Positions 7,722 to 15,781 are shown, counted from the first letter of the stretch. The stretch: 24,677 nt of DNA from CAG-390 sp045541375 (GCA_045541375.1 JAZQJB010000060.1:1-24677), one strand, 5' to 3'. Notes: generated by a model not told the origin, from the letters alone. Numbers and translations are program-made.

Positions 7722-8798
7722 TTACTCGCAAAGAGAAAGATGAATGTCGTAAAGACGCTTGATCTCTGCCGCGCGGAAAGCGCAGATCTCTTCCATTGTG
7801 CCGATCTGCTCGGGGGTGAAACCGTCAAGAGCTCCCTCCTTGAGCTTCTTCTTATACATCTTGTCAACGGTGAGCGCGAACTTGATGTCGAAGGACACGA
7901 TGCGTCCGTCAACCTCGGCTACGATGCAATCACTCTTGCCGTCAAGAAGAAGGTCAACGGCGTAGCTGCCCATTTCGGTAGCCGTGAGTCTGTCGCGAAG
8001 TGTGGGAGCACCGCCGCGAACGACGTGGGCAAGGCGCGCGAACTTGGTCTCGATGCCGGTCTTATCCTGAATGATCTTCTTGAGATCCTCGCCGTAGGGC
8101 TTGCCTTCCTTATTGAAAACGCCCTCGGAAACAACAACGAGCATACTTCTCTTGCCCGCTGCCTTAGCCTTGATCATACGCTCGATAGCGGCATCCTCGT
8201 CGAAGGGAACTTCGGGGATAGCGATTGCAACCGCGCCCGATGCGATACCAGCCTTGAGCGCGATCTCGCCGCAGTCACGGCCCATAACCTCAACAACGTT
8301 GCAGCGCGCGTGAGACTGGCAGGTGTCACGGAGCTTGTCGATAGCTTCCATAGCGGTGTTCATTGCGGTGTCAAAGCCAACTGTGTAGTCGGTTGCGGTA
8401 ATATCGTTGTCGATAGAACCGGTAACGCCGATGGTGGGAATTCCGCGAAGGGAAAGGTCGGTCGCGCCGCGGAAGGTTCCGTCGCCGCCGATGGCAACGA
8501 TGGCATCGATGTTGTTCTTCTTGCAGTTTGCAACAGCAGCCTGCATACCCTCTTCGGTCTTGAATTCATCGCAACGGTCGGTAAGCAGAATGGTACCGCC
8601 GAGATTTTCGATATTCGATACAGCGCGGGCGTCAAGATCGATCATTTCGTTCTTGATAAGTCCGCTGTAACCGCCAAGAATACCCTTGACCTTAAGTCCG
8701 TTTGCAAGGGCACGGCGGGTGATCGCGCGAATCGCGCAGTTCATGCCGGGCGCATCTCCGCCCGATGTGAGAACTCCGATGGTGTTGAATCTTTTCAT
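7722..8798 (-). CDS. pfkA: ATP-dependent 6-phosphofructokinase
   Basis: This enzyme phosphorylates fructose 6-phosphate to fructose 1,6-bisphosphate, the committed step of glycolysis. The visible motifs are ATP-binding GGDAPGMN (13-20), GGDGTFRGA (104-112), catalytic GSIDND (127-132, Asp130 being the likely base), VMGRDCG and HVVRGGAPTLRDR. Gly after GGD at 104-107 and Gly127 rather than Lys point to ATP, not pyrophosphate, as donor. At 358 residues it is longer than the ~320-residue E. coli enzyme. The extra part is a C-terminal helix-rich tail after VDKMYKKKL. It sits downstream of cinA with its own promoter and a hairpin-bearing leader. Its AGGAAG ribosome site lies about 11 bases before the ATG. 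Confidence 0.96.
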   Translation of the reverse strand: MKRFNTIGVLTSGGDAPGMNCAIRAITRRALANGLKVKGILGGYSGLIKNEMIDLDARAVSNIENLGGTILLTDRCDEFKTEEGMQAAVANCKKNNIDAIVAIGGDGTFRGATDLSLRGIPTIGVTGSIDNDITATDYTVGFDTAMNTAMEAIDKLRDTCQSHARCNVVEVMGRDCGEIALKAGIASGAVAIAIPEVPFDEDAAIERMIKAKAAGKRSMLVVVSEGVFNKEGKPYGEDLKKIIQDKTGIETKFARLAHVVRGGAPTLRDRLTATEMGSYAVDLLLDGKSDCIVAEVDGRIVSFDIKFALTVDKMYKKKLKEGALDGFTPEQIGTMEEICAFRAAEIKRLYDIHLSLCE

Positions 8799-8814
8799 TG
8801 TTTTCTCGCTTCCT

Positions 8815-8830
8815 GTCGATAAAGATCGAC
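8815..8830 (-). other. Leader hairpin immediately upstream of the pfkA ribosome site
   Basis: A perfect 6-bp stem (GTCGAT with ATCGAC, loop CTTT) ends next to the AGGAAG ribosome site of pfkA, between it and the promoter. It could tune translation or simply protect the 5' end. Confidence 0.4.
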
Positions 8831-8851
8831 TTTATAATTATTAACCCTTAT

Positions 8852-8880
8852 ATTGTAATATATTATTCCACGAAAATCAA
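8852..8880 (-). promoter_or_regulatory. Candidate promoter of pfkA
   Basis: The -35 TTGATT (8880-8875) and -10 TACAAT (8857-8852) are separated by exactly 17 bases. Transcription would begin about 47 bases before the pfkA ATG. Confidence 0.55.
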
Positions 8881-8918
8881 GAGGTATTTTGTGATTTTTG
8901 TAAAGATTTGTCGATTTT

Positions 8919-10163
8919 TCAAGTATTTAATGCCAACTTCATAGCATTTGTCGCCGCGCAGATGCGGATAAACTCGCGCGAACGCTTCGGCGAGAGGTTC
9001 AGAAGCTTGACTTTTTCGCCCTCCGCGGTCGAAACGGCAATATAAACCGTGCCGACGGGCTGCTCGGGCGTTCCGCCTCCGGGACCCGCGATGCCTGTTG
9101 TTGCAATACCTATATCGGCACCGAGCGCAAGCCTTACGCCGCGAGCCATTTCGCGAGCCGTCTGCTCCGAGACCGCACCGTATTTTTCAAGCGTTTCGTG
9201 CGAAACTCCAACAAGCTTTTCTTTAGCAGAGCAAGCATAGGTCACGCAACCGCCGAGGAAGACTTGCGAGCTTCCCGAAATATCGGTGATCCGCTTGGCT
9301 ATCAGCCCACCCGTGCAGGATTCGGCGCAAGCAAGAGTCAGACCCTTTTCACGCAGGCTGAGCACGAGCGCGTTTTCCATACTGTCAACGTCAATGCCGT
9401 AAATGAACTCGCCGACTTCGGTCTTTCTGATCTCCGCGATCAAGTCATCACACATACGCGAAGCGGTTTCGGCATCCTTTGCTCTTGCGCTGACTCGCAC
9501 TCTGCACTCGCCGTTGCCCGCGTAAGGAGCAACCGTGGGGTTTGTCAGCTCCATCATCATATCGTGAAGCTTTTCCTCGACCGCAGATTCACCCATGCCG
9601 AGGATATAAATATTTTTGGAAACTATAACGGAATTCGAGCGTTCAAAGAGATAAGGTTCTACCCTCTCGCGCCACATCGGCTCAAGCTCGATGGGCGGGC
9701 CGGGGAGCAGGATCGCCGTTTTATCATCGCGTTCGATGACGAATCCCGGCGCGGTGCCCCAATCGTTCTGCAGTACTCGTGCTCCCTTAGGTGCAAACGC
9801 CTGCTTTTCGTTGTTTTTTGTCATAGTTCTGCAAGTCGATGAGAAATACGACTTCATCCGCTCGAGCGCCTCTTCATTGAGCTCAAGCTCAAGCCCGAGG
9901 TATTCTGCAACCATTTCCTTGGTTATATCGTCGCAGGTCGGGCCGAGACCGCCCGTGAGTATCAGGCAATCCGAGCGCGAGAAAGACTCGGCAATAGCCT
10001 GCCGCATCCGCTCCGGGTTGTCGCCCACAACAGCTTGACGGTAGACGGGGATGCCGAGAGCGGCGAGTCTCCTCGAAATATACGAGGCGTTGGTGTTGAT
10101 TATGTCGCCGAGCAAAAGCTCAGTTCCGACACATAAAATCTCTGCGCTTCTGACATCTTTCAT
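8919..10163 (-). CDS. cinA: CinA-type protein: molybdopterin-binding-like domain plus NMN amidohydrolase domain
   Basis: This 414-residue two-domain protein is of the competence/damage-inducible CinA family. The N-terminal half (about 1-170) has the MoCF fold with CVGTELLLGDIINTNA, SDCLILTGGLGPTCDDITKE and LLPGPPIELEPMW; in characterised relatives it hydrolyses ADP-ribose. The C-terminal domain (about 255-414) is the PncC-type nicotinamide mononucleotide deamidase, with the nucleophile-bearing LACAESCTGGLIAKRIT and GIAGPGGGTPEQPVGTVY. Together these recycle pyridine nucleotide breakdown products in the cytoplasm. Length and domain order match full-length family members. Start ATG has GGAAG about 10 bases upstream. 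It follows mscS by only 30 bases on the same strand, so the two are probably co-transcribed. Confidence 0.95.
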   Translation of the reverse strand: MKDVRSAEILCVGTELLLGDIINTNASYISRRLAALGIPVYRQAVVGDNPERMRQAIAESFSRSDCLILTGGLGPTCDDITKEMVAEYLGLELELNEEALERMKSYFSSTCRTMTKNNEKQAFAPKGARVLQNDWGTAPGFVIERDDKTAILLPGPPIELEPMWRERVEPYLFERSNSVIVSKNIYILGMGESAVEEKLHDMMMELTNPTVAPYAGNGECRVRVSARAKDAETASRMCDDLIAEIRKTEVGEFIYGIDVDSMENALVLSLREKGLTLACAESCTGGLIAKRITDISGSSQVFLGGCVTYACSAKEKLVGVSHETLEKYGAVSEQTAREMARGVRLALGADIGIATTGIAGPGGGTPEQPVGTVYIAVSTAEGEKVKLLNLSPKRSREFIRICAATNAMKLALNT

Positions 10164-10193
10164 TGCCGAGTCTTCCTTTGTTATTTAATTATA

Positions 10194-11000
10194 TTACTTG
10201 TTGAGAATGGTAACGTCCATGTGAGGATATGCGCAAGATACGCCCTCTGCCTCAAGAGCCTTGCGGATCTCGGTTGTGAGGTCGAACTTAACGCCCCAGT
10301 AGTTGTCTGCGTCTGCCCAAACGCGGACGGTAACGACTACAGCGGAATCGCCAAGGTTGGTAACGCGAGCGAATACGTCCTTGTCGGTCTTCACGTCAGC
10401 GTGAGCCGCAGCAACGCGCTTTGCGATCTCGCAAGCCTTTTCGGAATCGGATTCATAAGTAATGCCGAAGTCCATATCAACACGGCGAAGATCCTCGCGG
10501 GAGTAGTTGATGACGGTGTTGTTCATCATAGTGCCGTTGGGGATGGTCACGTGCTTGTTGTCAACGGTGATAAGAAGGGTGTAGAAAATGCCGATCTCGC
10601 GAACGGTTCCCGAAACGCCGGAGGTCTCGATGAACTCACCAACGCTGAAGGGACGGAACAGAAGGAGCATAATACCTCCTGCGAGGTTCGAGAGAGATCC
10701 CTGCATAGCAAGACCGATAGCAACACCGCAGGATGCGATAGCCGCGATAACGCTCGCCATGGGAACGCCGAGAATGGCAACGATGCAAACAATAAGGATG
10801 ACCCAAAGTCCGATATTAACAAAGGAGTTAAGGAAGGACTTTACAGTGGAATCCATATTGGCAAATTTCTTGCCATTGGGGAAACACTTGAGAATAAATT
10901 TGATGATAAGGGAGCCGATGATCCAGGTAAGGATAGCGGCAAGGAGTTTGAGGCCTACGTTCTGAGCAACGCCGATAAGCCAACTGAGAAATTCTTGCAT
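10194..11000 (-). CDS. mscS: Small-conductance mechanosensitive channel (MscS family)
   Basis: This is a 268-residue membrane channel that opens under membrane tension to release solutes during osmotic downshock. The N-terminal region has three hydrophobic helices. The pore helix TM3 is recognisable by its Gly/Ala pattern CGVAIGLAMQGSLSNLAGG, followed by LFRPFSVGEFIE. Then come the beta domain (TLLITVDNKHVTIPNGTMMN) and the alpha/beta C-terminal vestibule ending in YPHMDVTILNK. The length fits the short MscS type. I take the ATG at 11000, preceded by AAAGGAAA; an upstream in-frame ATG at 11093 would add a non-family segment lying across the promoter. It has its own promoter, is divergent from the radical SAM gene, and probably leads an mscS-cinA operon. 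Confidence 0.95.
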   Translation of the reverse strand: MQEFLSWLIGVAQNVGLKLLAAILTWIIGSLIIKFILKCFPNGKKFANMDSTVKSFLNSFVNIGLWVILIVCIVAILGVPMASVIAAIASCGVAIGLAMQGSLSNLAGGIMLLLFRPFSVGEFIETSGVSGTVREIGIFYTLLITVDNKHVTIPNGTMMNNTVINYSREDLRRVDMDFGITYESDSEKACEIAKRVAAAHADVKTDKDVFARVTNLGDSAVVVTVRVWADADNYWGVKFDLTTEIRKALEAEGVSCAYPHMDVTILNK

Positions 11001-11037
11001 AGTATGATTTCCTTTCAATAATAATATGGTAAAATAT

Positions 11038-11066
11038 ATTATAGCACAATAATAAAAAAAAGTAAA
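11038..11066 (-). promoter_or_regulatory. Candidate promoter of mscS-cinA
   Basis: The -35 TTTACT (11066-11061) and -10 TATAAT (11043-11038) are separated by 17 bases on the minus strand. The promoter is back-to-back with the plus-strand promoter at 11098-11126. Confidence 0.6.
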
Positions 11067-11097
11067 GTGAATATTGAAAAAAAGATGTCGCAAATCG

Positions 11098-11126
11098 TTG
11101 ATTTTTCATAGTTTTCGATGTATAAT
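11098..11126 (+). promoter_or_regulatory. Candidate promoter of the radical SAM gene
   Basis: TTGATT (11098-11103), a 17-base spacer and TATAAT (11121-11126) lie on the plus strand. The start site would be about 13 bases before the ATG, with GAGGTG as ribosome site in between. Confidence 0.65.
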
Positions 11127-11145
11127 ATTTGCGAGGTGAAATGCT

Positions 11146-12051
11146 ATGAACGATCTTTACAAGCAATGCAATATCTGCCCGCGCGGATGCGGAATTGACA
11201 GAAATAATACAGTCGGAGTATGCCGTTCGGGCTCGAAAGCCGTGATCTCACGCGTGTCGAGGCATATGTATGAGGAACCCGCGATATGCGGCGTGGGCGG
11301 CGCCGGGACTGTCTTTTTCTCGGGCTGCAACCTAGGCTGCGTTTTCTGCCAGAACTAGCTGATCAGCAGAAAGAGTGTCGGCAAGGAATTTGATGAAAAT
11401 GAGCTTGCAGAGCTCTTTCTGACGGTTGCCGCAAGCGGAGTTGCCTCACTCGACCTCGTCACCCCTACGCATTTCACACCGAGCGTCGCTGAGGCTCTTT
11501 CTATGGTCAAAGACAAGCTCGGAATACCCGTCGTATGGAATTCGGGAGGCTACGAAAGCCGCGAAAGTCTGTCACTTTTGCGCGGACTCGTCGACGTCTA
11601 TCTTCCCGACTTCAAATATTATTCTCCCGAAATATCGGCAAAATACTCGCACGCCGCCGACTACCGCGAGCGCGCCGAGGAAGCGCTCTCCTTTATGTAT
11701 GATATGCTCGGAGCGACAGAGTTTGACCCAAACGGGATGATGAAAAAGGGCATCATCGTGCGCCACCTGGTGCTGCCGGGTCAAAGAAAGGATTCCATCG
11801 CCTGCCTGCATCGGCTTGCGGAGCTTCTGCCCGTCGCGGACATCCGCCTGAGCCTTATGAGCCAATACACGCCCGATTTTTACCGCGGTGACGACAAAAA
11901 TCTTCTCCGCAGACTTACGACGTTTGAATACGAAAGCGTCCGCGCGGAGGCTCTGCGCCTCGGATTTGAGGGATATATGCAAGCGCCGTCATCCGCATCC
12001 GCCGAATACACACCCGATTTTTGCGACACTTTTTCTATCGATTTGTCTTGA
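11146..12051 (+). pseudogene. COG1313 (PflX-like) radical SAM protein interrupted by in-frame amber codon
   Basis: The reading frame encodes a 301-position radical SAM protein of the COG1313 type, related to pyruvate formate-lyase activating enzymes. The N-terminal segment has NICPRGCGIDR and a CRSG Cys motif. The SAM-binding 4Fe-4S motif is GCNLGCVFCQN, immediately followed by TAG at 11356-11358. The same frame then continues without another stop through LISRKSVGKEF, SLDLVTPTHFTPSV, VVWNSGGYES, DVYLPDFKYY and RHLVLPGQ to the TGA at 12051. Relatives usually have an aromatic residue (often Tyr) after CQN, so one base change from TAC/TAT would create the amber. No fragment is likely to work alone: the first 70 residues hold the cluster, the rest is the barrel. 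It could be a fresh pseudogene, a sequencing error or genuine amber read-through. The promoter and ribosome site are intact. Confidence 0.75.
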
Positions 12052-12076
12052 CAAATCATAAATAATATATTATAAT
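12048..12076 (+). promoter_or_regulatory. Perfect-consensus sigma-A promoter of the phosphodiesterase operon
   Basis: TTGACA (12048-12053), exactly 17 bases, and TATAAT (12071-12076) form the promoter. The -35 overlaps the TGA stop of the radical SAM gene. The leader is about 35 bases and carries GGAGG before the ATG. Confidence 0.88.
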
Positions 12077-12117
12077 TACAGAAGTATTAATTTTTCCGAA
12101 AAACGGAGGTAAAATTC

Positions 12118-13419
12118 ATGTCACAAAGCAGAGTTATCGTCTTCTCTTGCGACGCAATGGTATACGAGGACATCAAATATCTTCTCGAGACCAGCCCTCG
12201 CTTCGCAGAGCTTTTCAAAAAGGGCTCGATGGTCAAGCGCACCCGCACCATCTATCCCTCGGTAACCTATCCCTGCCACACCTCGATGTCAACCGGCTGC
12301 TATCCCAATAAGCACGGTGTTACAAATAACAACGTCTTTATGCCCGGCGTGACCAAAAACGTCCCCTGGACCTGGTTTGCAGACAACATCAAGTGCCCCG
12401 ACATCTTCACCGCGGCAAAAAAAGCAGGACTCACCACAGCTTGCGTTTTCTGGCCCGTAACCGCAGGTCACGAATACATAGACTATAATTTCCCCGAGTA
12501 CTGGCCCCAGTCGCCCGAGGACACAAAGGAAGAATGCTATCTCCGCGCGGGCACCACTCCCGAGCTCTACCGCGAGTGCATTGCTCCCTACATTGACAAG
12601 GTCAAGATCAGGACGCATCCCGACACCGACGAGCTTCTCGTCCGCGTCACCTGCGATATGATCGAAAAATACAAGCCCCATCTCCTCCTTCTCCACACCG
12701 GCGACGTTGACAGCTATCGCCACGGCACGGGCCTCTTCACCGAAAAGGTCACAGGCGGCGTAAAGGACACCGAGCGCTGGTTCTTCGAGATCATCGAGGC
12801 AACCAAGAAGGCAGGCACATTTGAGGAGACCAACTTCTTCCTCATCTCCGACCACGGTCAGCTCGAGATCGTCCGCAACGTCAAGCCGAATGTCGTTTTC
12901 GCAGACAACGGGCTTATCGAAATGAACGAGGACGGCAGTCTCAAGTCCTGGAAGGCATATTGCCACTCGACAGGTCTTTCCGCGCAGATCAGACTTGCCG
13001 ATCCTACCGACAAGGAAACCTGGCAGAAGACTTACGACCTGCTCAAATGGATGCGCGACGAGGGAATCTACGGCATCAGCGAGGTCTACACCACCGAGGA
13101 GATCAACGAAAAGGAACACCTTTCGGGCGAATTCTCCTTCGTTATCGAGTCGGACGGCTACACCTCTTTTGCAGAGGACTGGAAACGCCCGATGGTCAAG
13201 CAGCTTGACCTTTCCGACTACCGCTACGGCAAAGCGACCCACGGTCACAACCCCGACAAGGGTCCCCAGCCCATCTTCTTCGGCTTCGGCAAGGACATCA
13301 AGGAAGGCGTTCTCATCGAGCGCAGACCCACGGTTGACGAAGCTCCCACCTATGCAAAGATTCTCGGCGTAGAAATGCCCGGCGTTGACGGAACACCTAT
13401 TACCGAGATGCTTAAATAA
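12118..13419 (+). CDS. Nucleotide pyrophosphatase/phosphodiesterase family protein (alkaline phosphatase superfamily)
   Basis: This 433-residue metal-dependent hydrolase belongs to the NPP branch of the alkaline phosphatase fold. The two-metal site is visible: Asp12 (FSCDAM), the likely nucleophile Thr50 in YPSVTYPCHTS, Asp198 and His202 (GDVDSYRHG), Asp245-His246 (SDHG) and His375 (ATHGH). GCYPNKHGVTNN is also typical. It should cleave a phosphodiester or pyrophosphate bond; the substrate cannot be read from sequence. There is no signal peptide, so it is probably cytoplasmic. The ribosome site GGAGG precedes the ATG by about 9 bases. It is the first gene of a two-gene operon with the sugar phosphate isomerase 21 bases downstream. 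This pairing suggests processing of a sugar- or polyol-containing phosphodiester, which is inference. Confidence 0.9.
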   Translation: MSQSRVIVFSCDAMVYEDIKYLLETSPRFAELFKKGSMVKRTRTIYPSVTYPCHTSMSTGCYPNKHGVTNNNVFMPGVTKNVPWTWFADNIKCPDIFTAAKKAGLTTACVFWPVTAGHEYIDYNFPEYWPQSPEDTKEECYLRAGTTPELYRECIAPYIDKVKIRTHPDTDELLVRVTCDMIEKYKPHLLLLHTGDVDSYRHGTGLFTEKVTGGVKDTERWFFEIIEATKKAGTFEETNFFLISDHGQLEIVRNVKPNVVFADNGLIEMNEDGSLKSWKAYCHSTGLSAQIRLADPTDKETWQKTYDLLKWMRDEGIYGISEVYTTEEINEKEHLSGEFSFVIESDGYTSFAEDWKRPMVKQLDLSDYRYGKATHGHNPDKGPQPIFFGFGKDIKEGVLIERRPTVDEAPTYAKILGVEMPGVDGTPITEMLK

Positions 13420-13440
13420 TTACTTTTGGAGGAATAAAAA

Positions 13441-14370
13441 ATGCTTAAAGTTGGCGTACAGACGGGCGGGTGGTACAACCACGATAAAGCCCTTGAATCT
13501 TTTGAATACATAAAGTCCTGCGGTTTTGAGGCAGTTGACTACAATATCGACATCTATATGAGAACCGATCCCATGGCAAAGTCGGGTGAGATCACACCCA
13601 CTCTCTTTGACAAACCCATCGAGGAGATCCTTGAATGGGTCAAGCCCCTCAAGGATGCAAGCGAGGCAACAGGTGTTGAGATCGCGCAGATGCACGCTCC
13701 CTTCCCGTGCTGGTTCAAGGATCAGGACGCGCTCAACGCGCACATCGTTATGGCTCTTGACAAGTGCTTCGCAGTTTGCGAGTACATCAACTGCCCCGCA
13801 GTCGTAGTTCATCCCTCTCTCCGCACCGAAAAGGACGTTGAGTTCGAGACCAACCTCAATTTCTACCGCGGACTTATCCCCTACATCACCAAGTATAAGG
13901 GCGTAAAGGTCTGCCTTGAGAATATCTTCGGACGTCACGGCTCGCGCTTTATCGAGGGCAGACTTTCGAATCCTTATGACGCTGCAAGAATGATCGACAT
14001 TCTCAACGAGGAAGCAGGCGGCGACTACTTCGGCTTCTGCCTTGACGTCGGACACGCTAACCTCTGCCATCTTGACATCAAGAACTATCTCAAGATCATG
14101 GGCAAGCGTATGACCATCTTCCACATCCACGACAATAACGCAATGGACGACCTCCACATGATCCCCTATTCCTACCTGACCAACGGCAAGACCCACGTTT
14201 GCGACTGGAACCGCTTCGTTGAGGGCGTCAAGGAGATCGGCTTCGAGGGCACTCTCGCATTCGAGACCTTCCGCATCTTCTCCGCATACCCCCAGCCCGC
14301 GCACACCTCCGCGCTCAAGCTCATCGCTGACATCGGACACTATTGGGTTGATCTTATTGAGAAAGAATAA
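13441..14370 (+). CDS. Sugar phosphate isomerase/epimerase (AP endonuclease 2-like TIM barrel)
   Basis: This 309-residue protein of the xylose-isomerase-like/AP2Ec barrel family isomerises or epimerises sugars and inositol derivatives using a divalent metal. It begins MLKVGVQTGGWYN with the first barrel strand. Probable metal and catalytic residues are Glu160 (VCLENIFG), Asp202 and His205 (LDVGHANLC), the His pair near 228-230 (FHIHDNNAMDD) and Glu275 (LAFETFR). The arrangement and length fit the family. GGAGG lies 7 bases before the ATG. It is the second gene of the phosphodiesterase operon and ends 5 bases before a strong terminator. The particular sugar is unknown. Confidence 0.9.
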   Translation: MLKVGVQTGGWYNHDKALESFEYIKSCGFEAVDYNIDIYMRTDPMAKSGEITPTLFDKPIEEILEWVKPLKDASEATGVEIAQMHAPFPCWFKDQDALNAHIVMALDKCFAVCEYINCPAVVVHPSLRTEKDVEFETNLNFYRGLIPYITKYKGVKVCLENIFGRHGSRFIEGRLSNPYDAARMIDILNEEAGGDYFGFCLDVGHANLCHLDIKNYLKIMGKRMTIFHIHDNNAMDDLHMIPYSYLTNGKTHVCDWNRFVEGVKEIGFEGTLAFETFRIFSAYPQPAHTSALKLIADIGHYWVDLIEKE

Positions 14371-14375
14371 ATAAC

Positions 14376-14411
14376 AAAACGCGGCTGTCTCTCCGGAGAT
14401 AGCCGCGTTTT
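14376..14411 (+). terminator. Terminator of the phosphodiesterase-isomerase operon
   Basis: A 16-bp stem with one G-U pair (AAAACGCGGCTGTCTC against GAGATAGCCGCGTTTT) and a 4-base loop, five bases after the isomerase stop. The T-run is in the descending arm. Confidence 0.85.
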
Positions 14412-14412
14412 G

Positions 14413-14557
14413 AGTGTAAAGTGATAAGTGTAAAGTGAAAAGTTTCGGAAACTTTTTTCGCTGACGCTCAAAAAGTATTTTAATAAAAAGAAAATTTCCG
14501 AGCCACAGGCGAGGAAATTCACCTTAACTTTTCACTTTACACTTATCACTTTACACT
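14413..14557. repeat. MITE-like element with perfect 32-bp inverted repeats made of 7-base units
   Basis: The left arm (14413-14444) reads AGTGTAA, AGTGATA, AGTGTAA, AGTGAAA, AGTT. The right arm (14526-14557) is its exact reverse complement over 32 bases. The 81-base core holds a terminator-like palindrome (AAAGTTTC/GAAACTTT plus T-run, about 14440-14457) and a second imperfect hairpin. No ORF is credible. The element sits exactly between two intrinsic terminators, between convergent genes. Its arms share the AGTGNNN heptad plan with 2007-2230. Confidence 0.75.
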
Positions 14558-14603
14558 TTGCAAAAACAAACCTCCGCCGTGCGGCGGAGGTTTGTTTTTG
14601 CAA
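14558..14603 (-). terminator. Perfect 22-bp terminator of the phosphate transporter gene
   Basis: Two exact 22-base arms (left half TTGCAAAAACAAACC then TCCGCCG) flank a 2-base centre, 12 bases beyond the pit stop. The T-rich side of the stem serves the minus strand, and it could act on both strands. Confidence 0.85.
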
Positions 14604-14615
14604 TAAGAGTTGTAA

Positions 14616-15758
14616 TTAAGAAAGTACGCTCTGAGTGCAGAGAGCGATTATGTAAGCCAAAAGCCCTGCGGCGGTAGGCGAGGAGATCCACGCGATACCG
14701 ATCTTGCCGAGAACCTTCCATTCAACGTTCTTGGGACCCTTGACAAGGCCTGCGCCGATAACGGCACCGACAACTGCCTGAGATGTCGAAACGGGAATAC
14801 CGAGAAGGATCTTCATAACGGTGATAGCAAGTGCGCTCGAAAGGATTACAAGGAAGCCGTCGATCTGGCTGATGTTGGCGATCGAACCGCCAACGGTCAT
14901 CATAACCTTCTTGGAGTAGGTAAGAACACCGACTGCGATAGCAACACCGCCCAGTATTGCGGTAAAGCGCGCATTGGTGAGAATGTTCGCGCCGACGCCG
15001 AAGCTGTCATAGTAGAAAGCGGTAACCGACGCGGAGGAGTTGATACCGATGGTGTATGCGGAATATGCGCCCGCAATGATATAGCCTATCTTGATGATCT
15101 TATCGTAGCCCTTGAGCGACTCGACCTTTGCCTCGAAGAACTTCTTGAAAAAGAATACGATCACAAACGAAATGAGAGCCGCACCGAGGGGATTGAGAAG
15201 CCAAGTGCTTGCAAACTTACCGATCTCGGCAAGGTTGGTGCTGAGTACTTCGGGATTTGAATAGTCAGCGTGGAAGAGACCCCAACCGATGATCGCACCG
15301 GTAACCGCCTGGTTTGCCGATACGGGGAACTTGAGGTAACTCATAATGAATACCGTCAAAGCCGCACAGATAAAGATGATGGCAGCCTTGAACGCGGACT
15401 TGTTGCGAAGAGTCTTGAGAGCAGCCTTGTCAATGTTATCCTTCGACTTGATGACGTAGTTGCCGTCTTTGTCGAGAACGTAATTGCCGTCAGCGTCCTT
15501 CTCAAACTCAACGCCGATATTTTCCATATCGTTCACGTCAGCCGAGACCTCGTTGTTTGTCGAGATGCTGGAAAGCTTATCAATATCATCAGATCCCTGA
15601 ATAATGGAGCCGAGGAGAACCATTGCGGCAATAATGATGATTGCGGTTCTGTATTTTACAACTCTTGTTGCCACTGCCGTACCGAAGGCGTTGGCAGCGT
15701 CATTCGTTCCGAGCGACCAGCCCATGAAAAGGCCGGCAAAAAGCAACAAATATATCAT
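14616..15758 (-). CDS. pit: PiT-family inorganic phosphate transporter
   Basis: This 380-residue membrane transporter imports phosphate, probably as a metal-phosphate or with a cation. The N-terminal PiT signature GTNDAANAFGTAVATR (17-32) and the C-terminal copy region GGSIANISQIDGF plus SQAVVGAVIGAGLVKGPK are clear. About ten hydrophobic segments are visible. A charged, hydrophilic stretch at residues about 55-122, between the second and third membrane segments, contains DADGNYVLDKDGNYVIK, a near-duplicate repeat; compact bacterial PiT proteins have only a short loop there. It follows the DUF47 gene by 23 bases, the classic DUF47-PiT pair. The ribosome site GAGGGG lies rather far (about 14 bases) from the ATG and overlaps the end of the DUF47 gene region. 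Confidence 0.93.
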   Translation of the reverse strand: MIYLLLFAGLFMGWSLGTNDAANAFGTAVATRVVKYRTAIIIIAAMVLLGSIIQGSDDIDKLSSISTNNEVSADVNDMENIGVEFEKDADGNYVLDKDGNYVIKSKDNIDKAALKTLRNKSAFKAAIIFICAALTVFIMSYLKFPVSANQAVTGAIIGWGLFHADYSNPEVLSTNLAEIGKFASTWLLNPLGAALISFVIVFFFKKFFEAKVESLKGYDKIIKIGYIIAGAYSAYTIGINSSASVTAFYYDSFGVGANILTNARFTAILGGVAIAVGVLTYSKKVMMTVGGSIANISQIDGFLVILSSALAITVMKILLGIPVSTSQAVVGAVIGAGLVKGPKNVEWKVLGKIGIAWISSPTAAGLLAYIIALCTQSVLS

Positions 15759-15781
15759 TTTACTTTACTTTAACCCCTCAC

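Noticed and set aside
7740..8822. 360-codon plus-strand open frame across pfkA
   Set aside because: It is a shadow on the opposite strand of a gene with complete phosphofructokinase motifs; long shadows are common at this base composition.
11146..12051. Genome-wide reassignment of TAG as a sense codon
   Set aside because: The radical SAM gene at 16602 ends naturally at TAG at the expected family length. One internal amber is not enough evidence for recoding.
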